DNA of 64,000 bases, from assembly GCF_003062295.1 (NCBI RefSeq), contig NZ_PYCN01000010.1, positions 124,001 through 188,000 on the forward strand. The letters are read 5' to 3'. Both the position numbers and the translations under genes were made by a program. Under the pieces are notes generated by a model that worked only from the letters and a program-made list of their open reading frames with translations, ran no database searches and had not been told where the DNA came from. The stretch comes from Bradyrhizobium algeriense. GTDB taxonomy: Bacteria; Pseudomonadota; Alphaproteobacteria; Rhizobiales; Xanthobacteraceae. This document shows, in pieces, positions 26,925-35,904 of this stretch (positions are counted from its first letter, which is position 1; every line of letters begins with the position of its first letter).

Positions 26925-28400
26925 TCACCACCAGCGCGGCGGCGTGAAGCGGCCGGCCGCCTGCTCCACGACTTCGCCGAGCGAGAACAGCGTCTCTTCG
27001 TCGAACGGACGACCGATCAGTTGCAGCCCGAGCGGCAGACCTTGCGCATCCTTGCCGGCCGGCACGGCGATGCCGGGCAGTCCGGCCATGTTCACCGTCA
27101 CTGTAAAGATGTCGTTGAGATACATCTCGACCGGATCGGCGCCGCCCTTCTCGCCGACGCCGAAGGCCGCCGACGGCGTCGCCGGGGTCAGGATCGCGCT
27201 GACGCCTTTTGCAAAACAGTCCTCAAAATCCTTCTTGATCAGCGTGCGGACTTTTTGTGCGCGCAGATAATAGGCATCGTAATAGCCGGCGGAGAGCACA
27301 TAGGTGCCGATCATGACGCGGCGGCGGACTTCGTCGCCAAAACCCTCGGCGCGGGTGTTCTCATAGAGTTCGCCGATCGAGCGGCCGGGCACGCGCAGGC
27401 CGTAGCGCACGCCATCGTAGCGTGCGAGATTGGACGAGGCTTCCGCAGGCGCCACGATGTAATAGGCCGGCAGCGCGTATTTGGTGTGCGGCAGGGACAC
27501 ATCGATCAGTTCGGCGCCGGCTGCCTTCAGCCACGCCGCGCCTTCGCTCCAGAGCTTTTCGATTTCCGCCGGCATGCCGTCGAGGCGGTACTCCTTGGGA
27601 ATGCCAATCCTCATGCCCTTGACGGATTTTCCGATCGCGGCCTCGTAGTCCGGCACCGCGCGATCGACCGAGGTGGTGTCCTTGGGATCGTGCCCGGCCA
27701 TCGAGCGCATCAGGATCGCCGCATCACGCGTGGTACGCGCGATCGGACCTGCCTGGTCGAGCGAAGACGCGAACGCCACGATGCCCCAGCGCGAACAGCG
27801 GCCATAGGTCGGCTTGACGCCCACCGTCGCGGTGAACGCGGCGGGCTGACGGATCGAACCGCCGGTGTCGGTCGCGGTCGCGCCCATGCAGAGCAGCGCC
27901 GCCACGGCGGACGCCGATCCGCCGGATGAGCCGCCCGGCACCAGCGTGGTGTTGGAACCTTCGCGCCGCCACGGATTGACCACCGGGCCGAAGCATGAGG
28001 TCTCGTTCGACGAGCCCATCGCGAATTCGTCGTTGTTGAGCTTGCCGAGCATCACGGCGCCATCGCGCCAGAGCTGCGAGGTCACGGTGGATTCGTAAGG
28101 CGGCACGAAATTGCCGAGAATCTTCGAGCACGCGGTGGTGCGCACGTCTTTGGTTGCGAACAGATCCTTGATCCCGAGCGGAATGCCGGCCAGCGGACCG
28201 CCCTCGCCTTTGGCGATCTTCGCGTCGATCGCGCGCGCCATGGCGCGGGCCTGATCCGGCGTCTCCAGGATGAAGGCGTTGAGTGAACGCGCGGCTTCGA
28301 TTGCGGCGAGATGCGCATCCGTCAGTTCGAGCGAGGTGAAAGACTTGTTCGCGAGGCCGGCCTTGGCCTCCGCGATCGTCATCGATATCAGGTCGGTCAT
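26925..28400 (-). CDS. gatA: Asp/Glu-tRNA amidotransferase subunit A
   Basis: 491 residues; amidase-signature enzyme that releases ammonia from glutamine for GatB. The Ser-cisSer-Lys triad is visible: Lys in [10 protein letters not shown], Ser in [14 protein letters not shown], and the catalytic Ser in [12 protein letters not shown]. The C-terminus carries [13 protein letters not shown] and [15 protein letters not shown]. The start at 28400 overlaps the stop of the upstream 70-codon gene by four bases. Normal length and no missing catalytic residues. Confidence 0.97.
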   Translation of the reverse strand: MTDLISMTIAEAKAGLANKSFTSLELTDAHLAAIEAARSLNAFILETPDQARAMARAIDAKIAKGEGGPLAGIPLGIKDLFATKDVRTTACSKILGNFVPPYESTVTSQLWRDGAVMLGKLNNDEFAMGSSNETSCFGPVVNPWRREGSNTTLVPGGSSGGSASAVAALLCMGATATDTGGSIRQPAAFTATVGVKPTYGRCSRWGIVAFASSLDQAGPIARTTRDAAILMRSMAGHDPKDTTSVDRAVPDYEAAIGKSVKGMRIGIPKEYRLDGMPAEIEKLWSEGAAWLKAAGAELIDVSLPHTKYALPAYYIVAPAEASSNLARYDGVRYGLRVPGRSIGELYENTRAEGFGDEVRRRVMIGTYVLSAGYYDAYYLRAQKVRTLIKKDFEDCFAKGVSAILTPATPSAAFGVGEKGGADPVEMYLNDIFTVTVNMAGLPGIAVPAGKDAQGLPLGLQLIGRPFDEETLFSLGEVVEQAAGRFTPPRWW

Positions 28401-28609
28401 TTATTGATCGGGCTGCAGAAGAATGGAGAAAGCGTCTTGTCGTTGGCGGGATCGGTCGGTTTGGGCCGAGTCCTTTCATTGGCCTCGAGCTGATCGAGCA
28501 CGGCGTCCATCGCCTTGTCGGGATCGGCGGCCTTGCCCTGCCGCTCCATCGCGTCGAGGTAGTTCATATAGGCCTGATAGGCCTTTTCATCGTCGCAGAG
28601 CAGACACAT
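28397..28609 (-). CDS. Conserved small protein between gatC and gatA
   Basis: 70 residues beginning [14 protein letters not shown] with a CxxC pair, then helical charged sequence ([23 protein letters not shown]) and a final Cys near SPFFCSP. The CxxC plus late cysteine could bind metal. Its stop overlaps the gatA start by four bases and it begins 23 bases after gatC, so it is in the operon. I do not recognise a named family; it appears to be a rhizobial small protein linked to gatA. Confidence 0.85.
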   Translation of the reverse strand: MCLLCDDEKAYQAYMNYLDAMERQGKAADPDKAMDAVLDQLEANERTRPKPTDPANDKTLSPFFCSPINK

Positions 28610-28632
28610 CGGACTTCCGATCTTTAGGTAAG

Positions 28633-28920
28633 TTATTCGATGACCTTCGGCACCAGAAAGAAATGGTTTTGCGTCTCCGGTGCATTCCCAACGATGTCGT
28701 CGGGGATCTCGCCGTCATTGATCACGTCGGCACGCTTCTTCATTTCCATCGGGGTCACCGAGGTCATCGGTTCGACGCCGTCGACGTTCACCTCCGAAAG
28801 CTGCTCCACGAAAGCCAGCATGGCGTTCAGCTCGCCCTGCAGATGGGGAACCTCGGCCTCGGTGACCGCAATTCGCGCGAGCTGCGCGATGCGGCGGACG
28901 GTGGCGGCATCAACGGACAT
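28633..28920 (-). CDS. gatC: Asp/Glu-tRNA amidotransferase subunit C
   Basis: 95 residues; the small chaperone-like subunit that wraps GatA. Begins [19 protein letters not shown], with the family block [23 protein letters not shown] and a C-terminal [11 protein letters not shown]. The start is the ATG at 28920, the first with the GatC N-terminus. It heads the gatC-(70 aa)-gatA-(97 aa)-gatB operon on the minus strand, and its promoter must lie in 28921-29190. Confidence 0.96.
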   Translation of the reverse strand: MSVDAATVRRIAQLARIAVTEAEVPHLQGELNAMLAFVEQLSEVNVDGVEPMTSVTPMEMKKRADVINDGEIPDDIVGNAPETQNHFFLVPKVIE

Positions 28921-29192
28921 AAATATAGGCCTCGAATGGAGAATTCGCACCCGCCGTATAGCAGAGGCCGCTTTTGCGCCGCAACCACGGGAACAGGCGG
29001 AGCGGGGACTTCGGACGCCGAATACCCGCCTTTGGAGGTCAGAAGTCGACCCCGCCCCGACGCACGGGATTTTGAGCGCCAAGCGCCCATTTCCCTTGCA
29101 AAAGCACCCTGACGAAACCATTTTGCCGCCTTACGTAGTCGTCCTGAAACAGTCGGGGGATGTAGTCGCGGCCAGACATCGGAGGTCGTGTC

Positions 29193-29303
29193 ATGTCCAC
29201 CATCGAAAATGACAGCGCCGGATCGGAAAGCTGGGATCCTGCCCTCTGGTCCATCGGGACCGTGCTCGGCGTCGCGATCATCTACCTCGCCTGCTTAACC
29301 TGA
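29193..29303 (+). CDS. 36-residue single-span membrane microprotein
   Basis: A 37-codon gene, ATG 29193 to TGA 29303, with GGAGG seven bases upstream. The N-terminal half is acidic and polar (STIENDSAGSESWDP); the C-terminal half is one membrane helix (LWSIGTVLGVAIIYLACL). It is followed 18 bases later by a second tiny gene with an even stronger ribosome site, so the pair is probably bicistronic. I do not recognise the family. Confidence 0.65.
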   Translation: MSTIENDSAGSESWDPALWSIGTVLGVAIIYLACLT

Positions 29304-29321
29304 CCAATAGGAGGGAGAGCT

Positions 29322-29486
29322 ATGTCCCAGGCTAAAATCCTGCAGGAGAAGGCGGAAATGTTCGAGCGCCGCGCGGAAAGCGCGACCGATCCGATCTCAA
29401 AGCAGCACTACAAGGAGATGGCGGCGCATTACCGGTCGCTGGCGGTTGAGCATCTTGAGGTCCACCGCGACGAACCGGCACACTAG
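29322..29486 (+). CDS. 54-residue charged helical protein
   Basis: A 55-codon gene from the ATG at 29322 (AGGAGGGAG six bases upstream) to TAG at 29486. The sequence is one amphipathic, charge-rich helix pair (KILQEKAEMFERRAESATD, SKQHYKEMAAHYRSLAVEHLE), resembling small helical rhizobial hypotheticals. It is probably co-transcribed with the 36-residue membrane protein just upstream. The function is unknown. Confidence 0.7.
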   Translation: MSQAKILQEKAEMFERRAESATDPISKQHYKEMAAHYRSLAVEHLEVHRDEPAH

Positions 29487-29670
29487 GAAGCCGCAAGCCA
29501 AGGCCTCGCGTCGCCCACAGGCGCCAATAAACCAACAAGCCTCAGCTCGCGGACCTCAACAAATTGGAAATTCCTATTGTCTCCGGTATCGTGGACCTCG
29601 GATTTCGAGGCTGACCGGCTACTCGCTCTCCGTGACAAACAAGAAGATCAGAGAACGCGGGGGGCGCAGG

Positions 29671-30462
29671 ATGGATTTCATTGAAGCCAATGGCGTCGGG
29701 CTACGCTGCGAGCTGAGTGGCAGCGGCGACCACACGCTGGTGCTGGTTCACGAAATGGGCGGCTCGCTCGAAAGCTGGGACGACGTTGCGCCAAGGTTCG
29801 CGAAATCGCGCCGCGTGCTGCGCTATGACACACGCGGCGCCGGATTGTCGCAGAAGGTGCGCGGTGAACTTACCCTCGATACGATGGCCGACGACATCGC
29901 AGCCCTGCTCGATCATTTTGGGATCGCCGGCAAGGTTGCGCTGGCGGGGGTGGCCGTCGGGGGTGCGATCGCATTGCACTTCGCGGCACGATACAAGGAG
30001 CGCACCAGCGCCGTTGCGGTCGGCAGCCCGGCCACCGGCATAGCAGCGGAGCGCCGCGCGGCAGCACTGGAGCGCCTCGCACGGATCGAAGCCGCCGGCA
30101 TGGCGTTGGCGGTCGAGGATTCCATGTTGAACGGCTATGCCCCGGAGCTTCGCGGCGGCATCGCCCGGTTCGAGCGTTTTCGGACACGATGGCTCGGCAA
30201 CGATCCCTCGAGCTATGCCACGATCTGGCGAATGCTGGCGGCGGCCGACATGCAGAACGAACTCGCCAGGCTTACGTGTCCGGTCCTCGTGATCGGCGGC
30301 AGCCTCGATCGCGTGCGCCCGCCGCCGTTGGCGGAAAGCGTGGCCAAAGCCATTCCCGGTGCCCGCTACGTCGAAATCCGCACCGGGCACTACATGGCGG
30401 TGCAGACGCCCGATCTGCTCTCCGATTGCATCGACGAGTTCCTGCGATCGGTCGGCGCCTGA
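29671..30462 (+). CDS. Alpha/beta-hydrolase-fold protein with Ala at the nucleophile position
   Basis: 263 residues from the ATG at 29671, which gives the usual N-terminus. The fold resembles 3-oxoadipate enol-lactonase-like hydrolases: LVLVHEMGGSLESW (oxyanion region), RYDTRGAGLS, and a C-terminal acid and histidine, Asp213 in GGSLDRVRPP and His240 in RTGHYMAVQ. The nucleophile elbow, normally G-x-S-x-G, reads G-V-A-V-G with Ala95 in place of serine. Either the enzyme uses another mechanism (cofactor-free chemistry is known in this fold) or it is a pseudo-enzyme. It is 43 bases upstream of a metallo-hydrolase gene, likely one operon. Confidence 0.88.
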   Translation: MDFIEANGVGLRCELSGSGDHTLVLVHEMGGSLESWDDVAPRFAKSRRVLRYDTRGAGLSQKVRGELTLDTMADDIAALLDHFGIAGKVALAGVAVGGAIALHFAARYKERTSAVAVGSPATGIAAERRAAALERLARIEAAGMALAVEDSMLNGYAPELRGGIARFERFRTRWLGNDPSSYATIWRMLAAADMQNELARLTCPVLVIGGSLDRVRPPPLAESVAKAIPGARYVEIRTGHYMAVQTPDLLSDCIDEFLRSVGA

Positions 30463-30505
30463 CAGAAACCTGAATACTCCTCCAACAGCCCCAAGGCCTC
30501 CCCAC

Positions 30506-31384
30506 ATGAATCCGCAACCTCAACACCAGATTCCGGGCGTCTACCATCGCAGGATCGGCGATATCGTCGTCACTACCATCAGCGACGGTTATCTCGATGG
30601 CACTCTCGAGGTGATGCGCAATGTCGATGTCGAGAAGGCGCGTCAGATACTGACGGATTCGTTCCGGCCGGCACGGCGAACCAGCGTCAACACCTTCCTG
30701 ATCCATTCGAAGGGACGCATCGCGATCATCGACACCGGATCGGGCAACTATTTGCAGCCCACAGCCGGCTTCGTTCAGCGCAACCTCGCATTGGCCGGTA
30801 TCGATCCAAAATCGATCGATACCGTGTTGCTGACCCACATGCATCCGGATCATTCCGCCGGCCTGACCGACATGTCGAACGGCCAGCTGCTGTTTCCGAA
30901 CGCGGAACTTGTGATGCACGAGAACGAACTGGCGCACTGGTTCGACGACGGCGCGATGGCAAAAGCCGACGAGCGATCGGCAAAACTCTATTTTCTATCC
31001 GGCCGCGAACAGGTCGCGCCCTACAGGAACAGGACGCGATTGTTCCGGGAGGGTGAGGTGTTTCCCGGCGTGACCGCCGTGCCCAGCCTTGGGCATACGC
31101 CGGGCCACACCGCGTATCTCGTCGCATCGGGCAACGATCAGTTGATGATCTGGGGCGACACCGTGCACGTGCCGGAGGTGCAGACCGCGTTTCCCGAAGC
31201 CGGCATGGCCTTCGACACCGATCTCGCCGCAGCCGCAGCCGCGCGAAAACGCATGTTCGACCGCGTCTCCGCCGACAGCGTCTTGATCGCCGGAATGCAC
31301 CTGCATTTCCCGGCGTTCTCGCGGCTGGCACGGCGGGGGGACGCCTACGCGCTCTATCCCGAAGCCTGGGTCCACGCACTATAG
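30506..31384 (+). CDS. MBL-fold metallo-hydrolase
   Basis: 292 residues from the ATG at 30506. The dinuclear zinc site is visible as TLLTHMHPDHSAG-type sequence (VLLTHMHPDHSAG), the later histidine in LGHTPGHT, the bridging aspartate in WGDTVH, and the final GMHLHFP histidine. The metal ligands are complete, so it should be active. This branch includes quorum-sensing lactonases and other esterases or lactonases; the substrate is not readable. It follows the alpha/beta-hydrolase-like gene by 43 bases and converges on nitronate monooxygenase genes. Confidence 0.9.
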   Translation: MNPQPQHQIPGVYHRRIGDIVVTTISDGYLDGTLEVMRNVDVEKARQILTDSFRPARRTSVNTFLIHSKGRIAIIDTGSGNYLQPTAGFVQRNLALAGIDPKSIDTVLLTHMHPDHSAGLTDMSNGQLLFPNAELVMHENELAHWFDDGAMAKADERSAKLYFLSGREQVAPYRNRTRLFREGEVFPGVTAVPSLGHTPGHTAYLVASGNDQLMIWGDTVHVPEVQTAFPEAGMAFDTDLAAAAAARKRMFDRVSADSVLIAGMHLHFPAFSRLARRGDAYALYPEAWVHAL

Positions 31385-31409
31385 CAGCGCGCGGACGGCG
31401 AACGCCGCA

Positions 31410-32486
31410 CTATCCGCCCAGTGCACCCAGCCGCGCCAGCGCGGCACCCGCAAGCGCACGCGTCAGTTCCGCCGCCGGCATCTCGCGGCCCATCCGTACA
31501 GCCTGCCCGGCCCAGAGATTGGTGAAGTCGACCTTGCCCACCTTTTCGGCCGCCGCCTTGAGCGGCCCGAGCGCCGTCGCGGCGTGCGGGAACGCCGGTG
31601 CATCCGGCGAGATCGGGCCGACCTCGCGCATGACGCGGTTGGCAACACCGCGTGCGGGGCGTCCTGTCATGACATTGGTGATGACGGTGGAATCATCATG
31701 CGCCTGGGCCAGTGCGACGCGGGCCGGCGCGATCACCTTGGATTCCGGGCAGCGCAGATAGGCGCTGCCGATCTGCACGCCGGATGCGCCCAGCGCAAAC
31801 GCCGCCGCGATGCCGCGCCCGTCGGCGATGCCGCCGGCTGCGATCACCGGCACCCTCACCGCATCGACCACCTGCGGCACCAACGCAAACGTGCCGGGTT
31901 GCTGGGCGATATTGTCGGTCAGGAACATGCCGCGATGGCCACCGGCTTCGGCGCCTTGCGCGATGATGACGTCGGCGCCGTTCTCCTCCAGCCAGATCGC
32001 TTCCTTCACGATGGTTGCCGACGACATCACGATGCAGCCGGCCGCCTTGACGCGCTTGACCAGCGCCGGATCCGGCAGGCCAAAGTGGAAGCTGACCACT
32101 TCCGGCTTCAGCTCTTCCACCACGGCGCACATCGCCTCATCGAACGGCGCGCGGTTGGCGGCAGTGACAGGCGCGGCGGGATCGAGGCCCAGCTCCTTGT
32201 AATATGCCCCAAGCCGCGACTTCCATCCGGCCTCACGCGCGGGATCGGCATCGACCGGCGTGTGACACATGAAGTTCATGTTGACCGGCGCCGAGACGCG
32301 CTGGCGGATGATGTTGACCTGCTCGCGCGCCTTCTCGGCCGAGATCATCCCGCACGGCAGCGAGCCGAGCGCCCCGCCCTGCGCCGCCGCGATCACCAGC
32401 TCGGCGTCCATGATGCCGGCCATCGGCGCCAGCACGATCGGAAATTCGGTCTTGAAGAGGTCGATGATCCGGCGGTCTGGCCACAT
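31410..32486 (-). CDS. Nitronate monooxygenase (FMN-dependent)
   Basis: 358 residues. Class I nitronate monooxygenases oxidise alkyl nitronates such as propionate-3-nitronate using FMN and oxygen. Family marks: TEFPIVLAPMAG at the N-terminus, the AEAGGHRG segment with the catalytic histidine, VPQVVDAVRVPVIAAGGIADGRG (FMN phosphate loop) and ALGASGVQIGSAYLRC. The start ATG at 32486 is the first in frame. It lies 38 bases downstream of a paralogue of the same family, and both are divergent from a LysR regulator. Confidence 0.9.
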   Translation of the reverse strand: MWPDRRIIDLFKTEFPIVLAPMAGIMDAELVIAAAQGGALGSLPCGMISAEKAREQVNIIRQRVSAPVNMNFMCHTPVDADPAREAGWKSRLGAYYKELGLDPAAPVTAANRAPFDEAMCAVVEELKPEVVSFHFGLPDPALVKRVKAAGCIVMSSATIVKEAIWLEENGADVIIAQGAEAGGHRGMFLTDNIAQQPGTFALVPQVVDAVRVPVIAAGGIADGRGIAAAFALGASGVQIGSAYLRCPESKVIAPARVALAQAHDDSTVITNVMTGRPARGVANRVMREVGPISPDAPAFPHAATALGPLKAAAEKVGKVDFTNLWAGQAVRMGREMPAAELTRALAGAALARLGALGG

Positions 32487-32524
32487 GGTTTCTACTCGCT
32501 TGGGTGAATTGAAGGTGTGAACGG

Positions 32525-33499
32525 TCAGGCGGCGAAGGAGTTGCGTCGTCCGTTCAATATCTGGTCGGCCTCGGTGACGATCCTGTCAACGATCTCGGCG
32601 GCCGGCGGGATATCATGGATCAGCCCGACCGCTTCGCCCGCGATGACGGCGGCAATATCGAAATTACCCGCGGCCCTCGCAGCCGCATATTCGGCGGCGA
32701 CCGCTTTGACATTTTGCATGAGTTCGACCTCGCGTCCGATCCAGCGCCGCGCATGATCGTTGATCAGGCAACGGCCGGTGAACGGCGCCGGCCAGACATT
32801 GTTGCGCGAGAGATCGAAGATGATTCCGCGGACGCTGTTGCCGCTCGACGCCGCGCAGATGCGCCGTTTCGCTTCCTCGGCACCGTCGCATTCCTGGCTG
32901 GCATAAAAGCGCGTGCCCAGCAGCACACCGGAAGCACCCAGCATCATCATCGCCGCGAGCCCGCGACCATCGCCGATGCCGCCGGCCGCCGCGACCGGTA
33001 CCCGGCCGGCTGCAAGATCGACGATCGCCGGCACAATGTCGATCGTCGTCCGCGACGCGCCATGGCCGCCAGCCTCCGTTCCCTGCGCGATCAGAATGTC
33101 GGCGCCTGCATCGAGGGCCTGCCGCGCCATCGTCTCGTCCTGCACCTGACAGATCAGCAGTGCGCCCGACGACTTAATGCGCGGTGCGAAGGGCTTTGGA
33201 TCGCCGAACGAAAGCATGATCGCGCGCGGACCCACTTCAAGCGCGATCTCGAGCAGCGCCGGCTGTTTCGCAAGACTCCAGGTAATGAAGCCGATGCCGA
33301 AGGGATCAGAGACATCGGCAAGCTTGGCCGTCTCCTGCTCGAGCCATGCCCGGTCACCATAGCCGCCACCGAGAATACCAAACCCCCCTGCGGTGCTGAC
33401 CGCCTTGGTGAGACGCGCGCCCGCGATGACGTCCATCGGCGCCGACAGGATCGGATGCTGGATGCCCAAACGAGCGGTCAACGGTGTCGATATCGGCAT
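32525..33499 (-). CDS. Nitronate monooxygenase-family protein, paralogue
   Basis: 324 residues. N-terminus LTARLGIQHPILSAPMD; FMN region TEAGGHGASRTT with the catalytic-type histidine, IVDLAAGRVPVAAAGGIGDGRG and MLGASGVLLGTRF. It is shorter than its neighbour and more like the enoyl-reductase/NMO-like branch, so the substrate may differ. It is the promoter-proximal gene of a two-gene operon divergent from a LysR regulator at 33603, across a spacer with a palindromic LysR-type site. Confidence 0.88.
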   Translation of the reverse strand: MPISTPLTARLGIQHPILSAPMDVIAGARLTKAVSTAGGFGILGGGYGDRAWLEQETAKLADVSDPFGIGFITWSLAKQPALLEIALEVGPRAIMLSFGDPKPFAPRIKSSGALLICQVQDETMARQALDAGADILIAQGTEAGGHGASRTTIDIVPAIVDLAAGRVPVAAAGGIGDGRGLAAMMMLGASGVLLGTRFYASQECDGAEEAKRRICAASSGNSVRGIIFDLSRNNVWPAPFTGRCLINDHARRWIGREVELMQNVKAVAAEYAAARAAGNFDIAAVIAGEAVGLIHDIPPAAEIVDRIVTEADQILNGRRNSFAA

Positions 33500-33543
33500 G
33501 TCCCTTCCCCGAAGTCTGGACAGCCAGATTAGACCGAACTATC

Positions 33544-33570
33544 ATTCTCTAAAAATGAATACTAGAGAAT
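33544..33570. promoter_or_regulatory. LysR-type T-N11-A palindrome
   Basis: ATTCTCTA and TAGAGAAT form a perfect 8-base inverted repeat separated by 11 bases, the classic LysR-box geometry. A further TCTCTA half-site follows at about 33578. It lies in the spacer between the nitronate monooxygenase operon and the divergent lysR gene, so it is the likely shared operator. Confidence 0.75.
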
Positions 33571-33602
33571 TCAGACATCTCTAAAATGAAACGGAACGCC
33601 CC

Positions 33603-34484
33603 ATGGAGCTGAGCGATCTCCTGACCTTTGCGACCGTCGCACGCCTGGGCGGCATCACCCGCGCCGCCGAAGAACTCAACACCGTGCAGTCCAACGTCAC
33701 CCAACGCGTGAAGGCGCTCGAAGCCGAGATCGGTACCGCGCTGTTCGAGCGGCACAGCCGCGGCATGACGTTGACCGGCGCCGGCCGGCGCCTGCTGCCC
33801 TACGCGCAGCGGATGGCCGCGCTGTCTCGCGAGGCGCTGCTCGCCGCGCGCGACGATGGCGAACCGAAGGGACCCCTCGCGATCGGCTCAATGGAAACGA
33901 CGGCGGCGGTGCGCCTGCCCTCCCTGCTCGCCGAATTCCATCGCCGTTTCCCGGCGGTGCGGCTGAGCCTGCGGACCTCGACGACGGCCGAGCTCGTGGC
34001 CGGTGTGCTCAATGGTACATTCGACGGTGCGTTCGTCGCGGGCCCGATCGATCATGCCGAACTCGATGCGACGGTCGCCTTCCGCGAAGAACTGGTGCTG
34101 GTGACCGCGCGGCGCTGGCAGACCCTCGCCGCCCTGCGCGCGGGCACGCCGGAATCGGGGCCAACCGCGCTGGTGTTCCGCACCGGCTGCACGTACCGCC
34201 AGCGGCTCGAGCAGATTTTTTCGGAATTCGGCTGGCCGTCTTCCGCGCGGTTCGAACTCGGTACGCTCGACGGCATGATCGGTTGCGTCGCCGCCGACAT
34301 GGGCGTGACGATGCTGCCGCGCGCCGTGGTCGGACGGAACGACACCGTCAGCATCCACACGCTGAATCCTGCGCAGTCCAAGGTCGAGACGCTCTTCATC
34401 ACCCGCCGCGCTGTCCATCAATACAGCGCCCTGCAGGGCTTTGCTTCCTGCCTGAGCGGCAATGGCGAGGTTATTGCCGCCTGA
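33603..34484 (+). CDS. LysR-family transcriptional regulator
   Basis: 293 residues from the ATG at 33603. Winged helix-turn-helix at residues ~1-60 (GGITRAAEELNTVQSNVTQRVKAL is the recognition region), then the substrate-binding domain (GPLAIGSMETTAAVRLPSLL onwards). It is of the CynR/PtxR-like general class and ends with a slight convergent overlap onto a small membrane-protein gene. It is divergent from two nitronate monooxygenases, with a palindromic site between them, so it probably regulates them. Confidence 0.92.
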   Translation: MELSDLLTFATVARLGGITRAAEELNTVQSNVTQRVKALEAEIGTALFERHSRGMTLTGAGRRLLPYAQRMAALSREALLAARDDGEPKGPLAIGSMETTAAVRLPSLLAEFHRRFPAVRLSLRTSTTAELVAGVLNGTFDGAFVAGPIDHAELDATVAFREELVLVTARRWQTLAALRAGTPESGPTALVFRTGCTYRQRLEQIFSEFGWPSSARFELGTLDGMIGCVAADMGVTMLPRAVVGRNDTVSIHTLNPAQSKVETLFITRRAVHQYSALQGFASCLSGNGEVIAA

Positions 34485-34686
34485 TACTCCAGCGCCGCGC
34501 CGCGACGCCGGCCCAGATCGCCTCGACCAGCCCGAACGGCCAGGCGCCCTGCAGAAATCCGTAAACTGAGCCGAGCCCGCAAGCTCCGGCGAAGGCGAGG
34601 ATGCACCAGTGGCTGCGATCTTCCAGCGCGTAAGCCACCAGCATCGCGGTCACTGCGAACAGGCCGAACAGGCTAAGCGCATCCAT
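34471..34686 (-). CDS. Small membrane protein
   Basis: 71 residues with two or three hydrophobic helices (LSLFGLFAVTAMLVAYAL; WCILAFAGACGLGSVYGFLQG; FGLVEAIWAGVAARRW). It resembles small rhizobial YgjV-like or hypothetical inner-membrane proteins. The last 14 bases overlap the 3' end of the convergent lysR gene. The function is unknown. Confidence 0.7.
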   Translation of the reverse strand: MDALSLFGLFAVTAMLVAYALEDRSHWCILAFAGACGLGSVYGFLQGAWPFGLVEAIWAGVAARRWSIRRQ

Positions 34687-34878
34687 CGTCTTCTCACTCC
34701 ACTTTTCGTTCCGCCCTGCGAAACGACCCTGCCATATTTTCGCAACAAGCCGCTTTGCGCTGCACGCTTCCGCGCCACAGCGATTGTTTTCAAACCAATT
34801 GAAGCGCTGCGCGCTGCGACGTTAGTATGAGGCGCTAGTTGCCAAAAACCATAACGTCAACATCTGGGAGGGACTGCG

Positions 34879-35814
34879 ATGCGCCTTGCATTCGTATTGA
34901 GCTGTTCTGTTGCCTTGTTAGGTACGGTCGGAACGGCAAGCGCTCAGGATTGGACCAAATCGAAATGGGGACCGAACGACGAGATCGGCGCCGCCAATTA
35001 CATGAAGCCCGAACTCGTCGTGAAGGCGGCGGGTTTGGTCAAGACCGGCAAGACCTACGCGCTCGGCATTCCCGTCGACACCAAGACCCCGGCCTACCCT
35101 CCGCGAGCCTTCAAGATTACGGTGGTGCAGCCCGGTCAGGCCGGCATTCCCGGCTTGGGACCGAGTAAGACCACCTATAATGACGACATCATCGAGGGCT
35201 GGGTCGGCGTCGGCAGCCAGCTCGACGGCCTCGGCCATATCGGCGTCGAGCACGTCTATTACAACGGTAACAAGCTGCTCGATTTCGCCGATCCCACCGG
35301 ATTGAAAAAGCTCGGTGTCGAAAAGATCCCGCCGATGGTGACGCGCGGCGTGCTGCTCGACATGGCGGCTCATTACGGTACCGACGTGATCAAGGAAGGC
35401 ACCGCCTTTAACACCAAGGAGATCGAGGAAGTTGCGAAGAAGCAGGGCGTCGAAATCCGCCAGGGCGACGTCGTGATCTTCCACACCGGCTGGCTGAGCC
35501 TGATCGGCAAGGACGACAAGCGCTTTGGCGCCGGCGAACCCGGTCTCGGCGTCGAAGGGGCCAAGTACCTCACCGGCAAGGGCGTGGTTGCCATCGGCGC
35601 AGATACGTGGGGTCTCGAAGCGGTCCCGTTCGAGACCAAGAACATCTTCGAGGTGCACCAGATCCTGTTGCCGATGAACGGGACCTACATCCTCGAAAAC
35701 ATGGACACGGCCGAACTGGCCAAGGACAAGGCCTATGAGTTCCTGTTCGTGCTCGGCCAGCCGCGGTTCAAAGGCGGCGTGCAGAGCATGATCAACCCGG
35801 TCGCGATCCGGTAA
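34879..35814 (+). CDS. Exported cyclase-family protein (kynurenine formamidase-like fold)
   Basis: 311 residues with a clear signal peptide (LAFVLSCSVALLG ... ASAQ). The cyclase/KynB family (PF04199) hydrolyses N-formyl-amides or related rings with a bound metal. The usual H-x-G-T-H-x-D block appears as VGSQLDGLGHIG, with histidines also in LGHIGVEHVYY. GDVVIFHTGW and GADTWGLEAVP further fit the family. Periplasmic location is unusual for kynurenine formamidase itself, so a different substrate is likely. GGGAGGG lies before the ATG at 34879. Confidence 0.85.
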   Translation: MRLAFVLSCSVALLGTVGTASAQDWTKSKWGPNDEIGAANYMKPELVVKAAGLVKTGKTYALGIPVDTKTPAYPPRAFKITVVQPGQAGIPGLGPSKTTYNDDIIEGWVGVGSQLDGLGHIGVEHVYYNGNKLLDFADPTGLKKLGVEKIPPMVTRGVLLDMAAHYGTDVIKEGTAFNTKEIEEVAKKQGVEIRQGDVVIFHTGWLSLIGKDDKRFGAGEPGLGVEGAKYLTGKGVVAIGADTWGLEAVPFETKNIFEVHQILLPMNGTYILENMDTAELAKDKAYEFLFVLGQPRFKGGVQSMINPVAIR

Positions 35815-35904
35815 CGCCACATCTACAGGCGGCGTGGCGTTCTCGCATGGACGCCACGCCGTGATCGGCTTTGCGCGCATGACGGGCCGGTGTTATGCGG
35901 GGTC

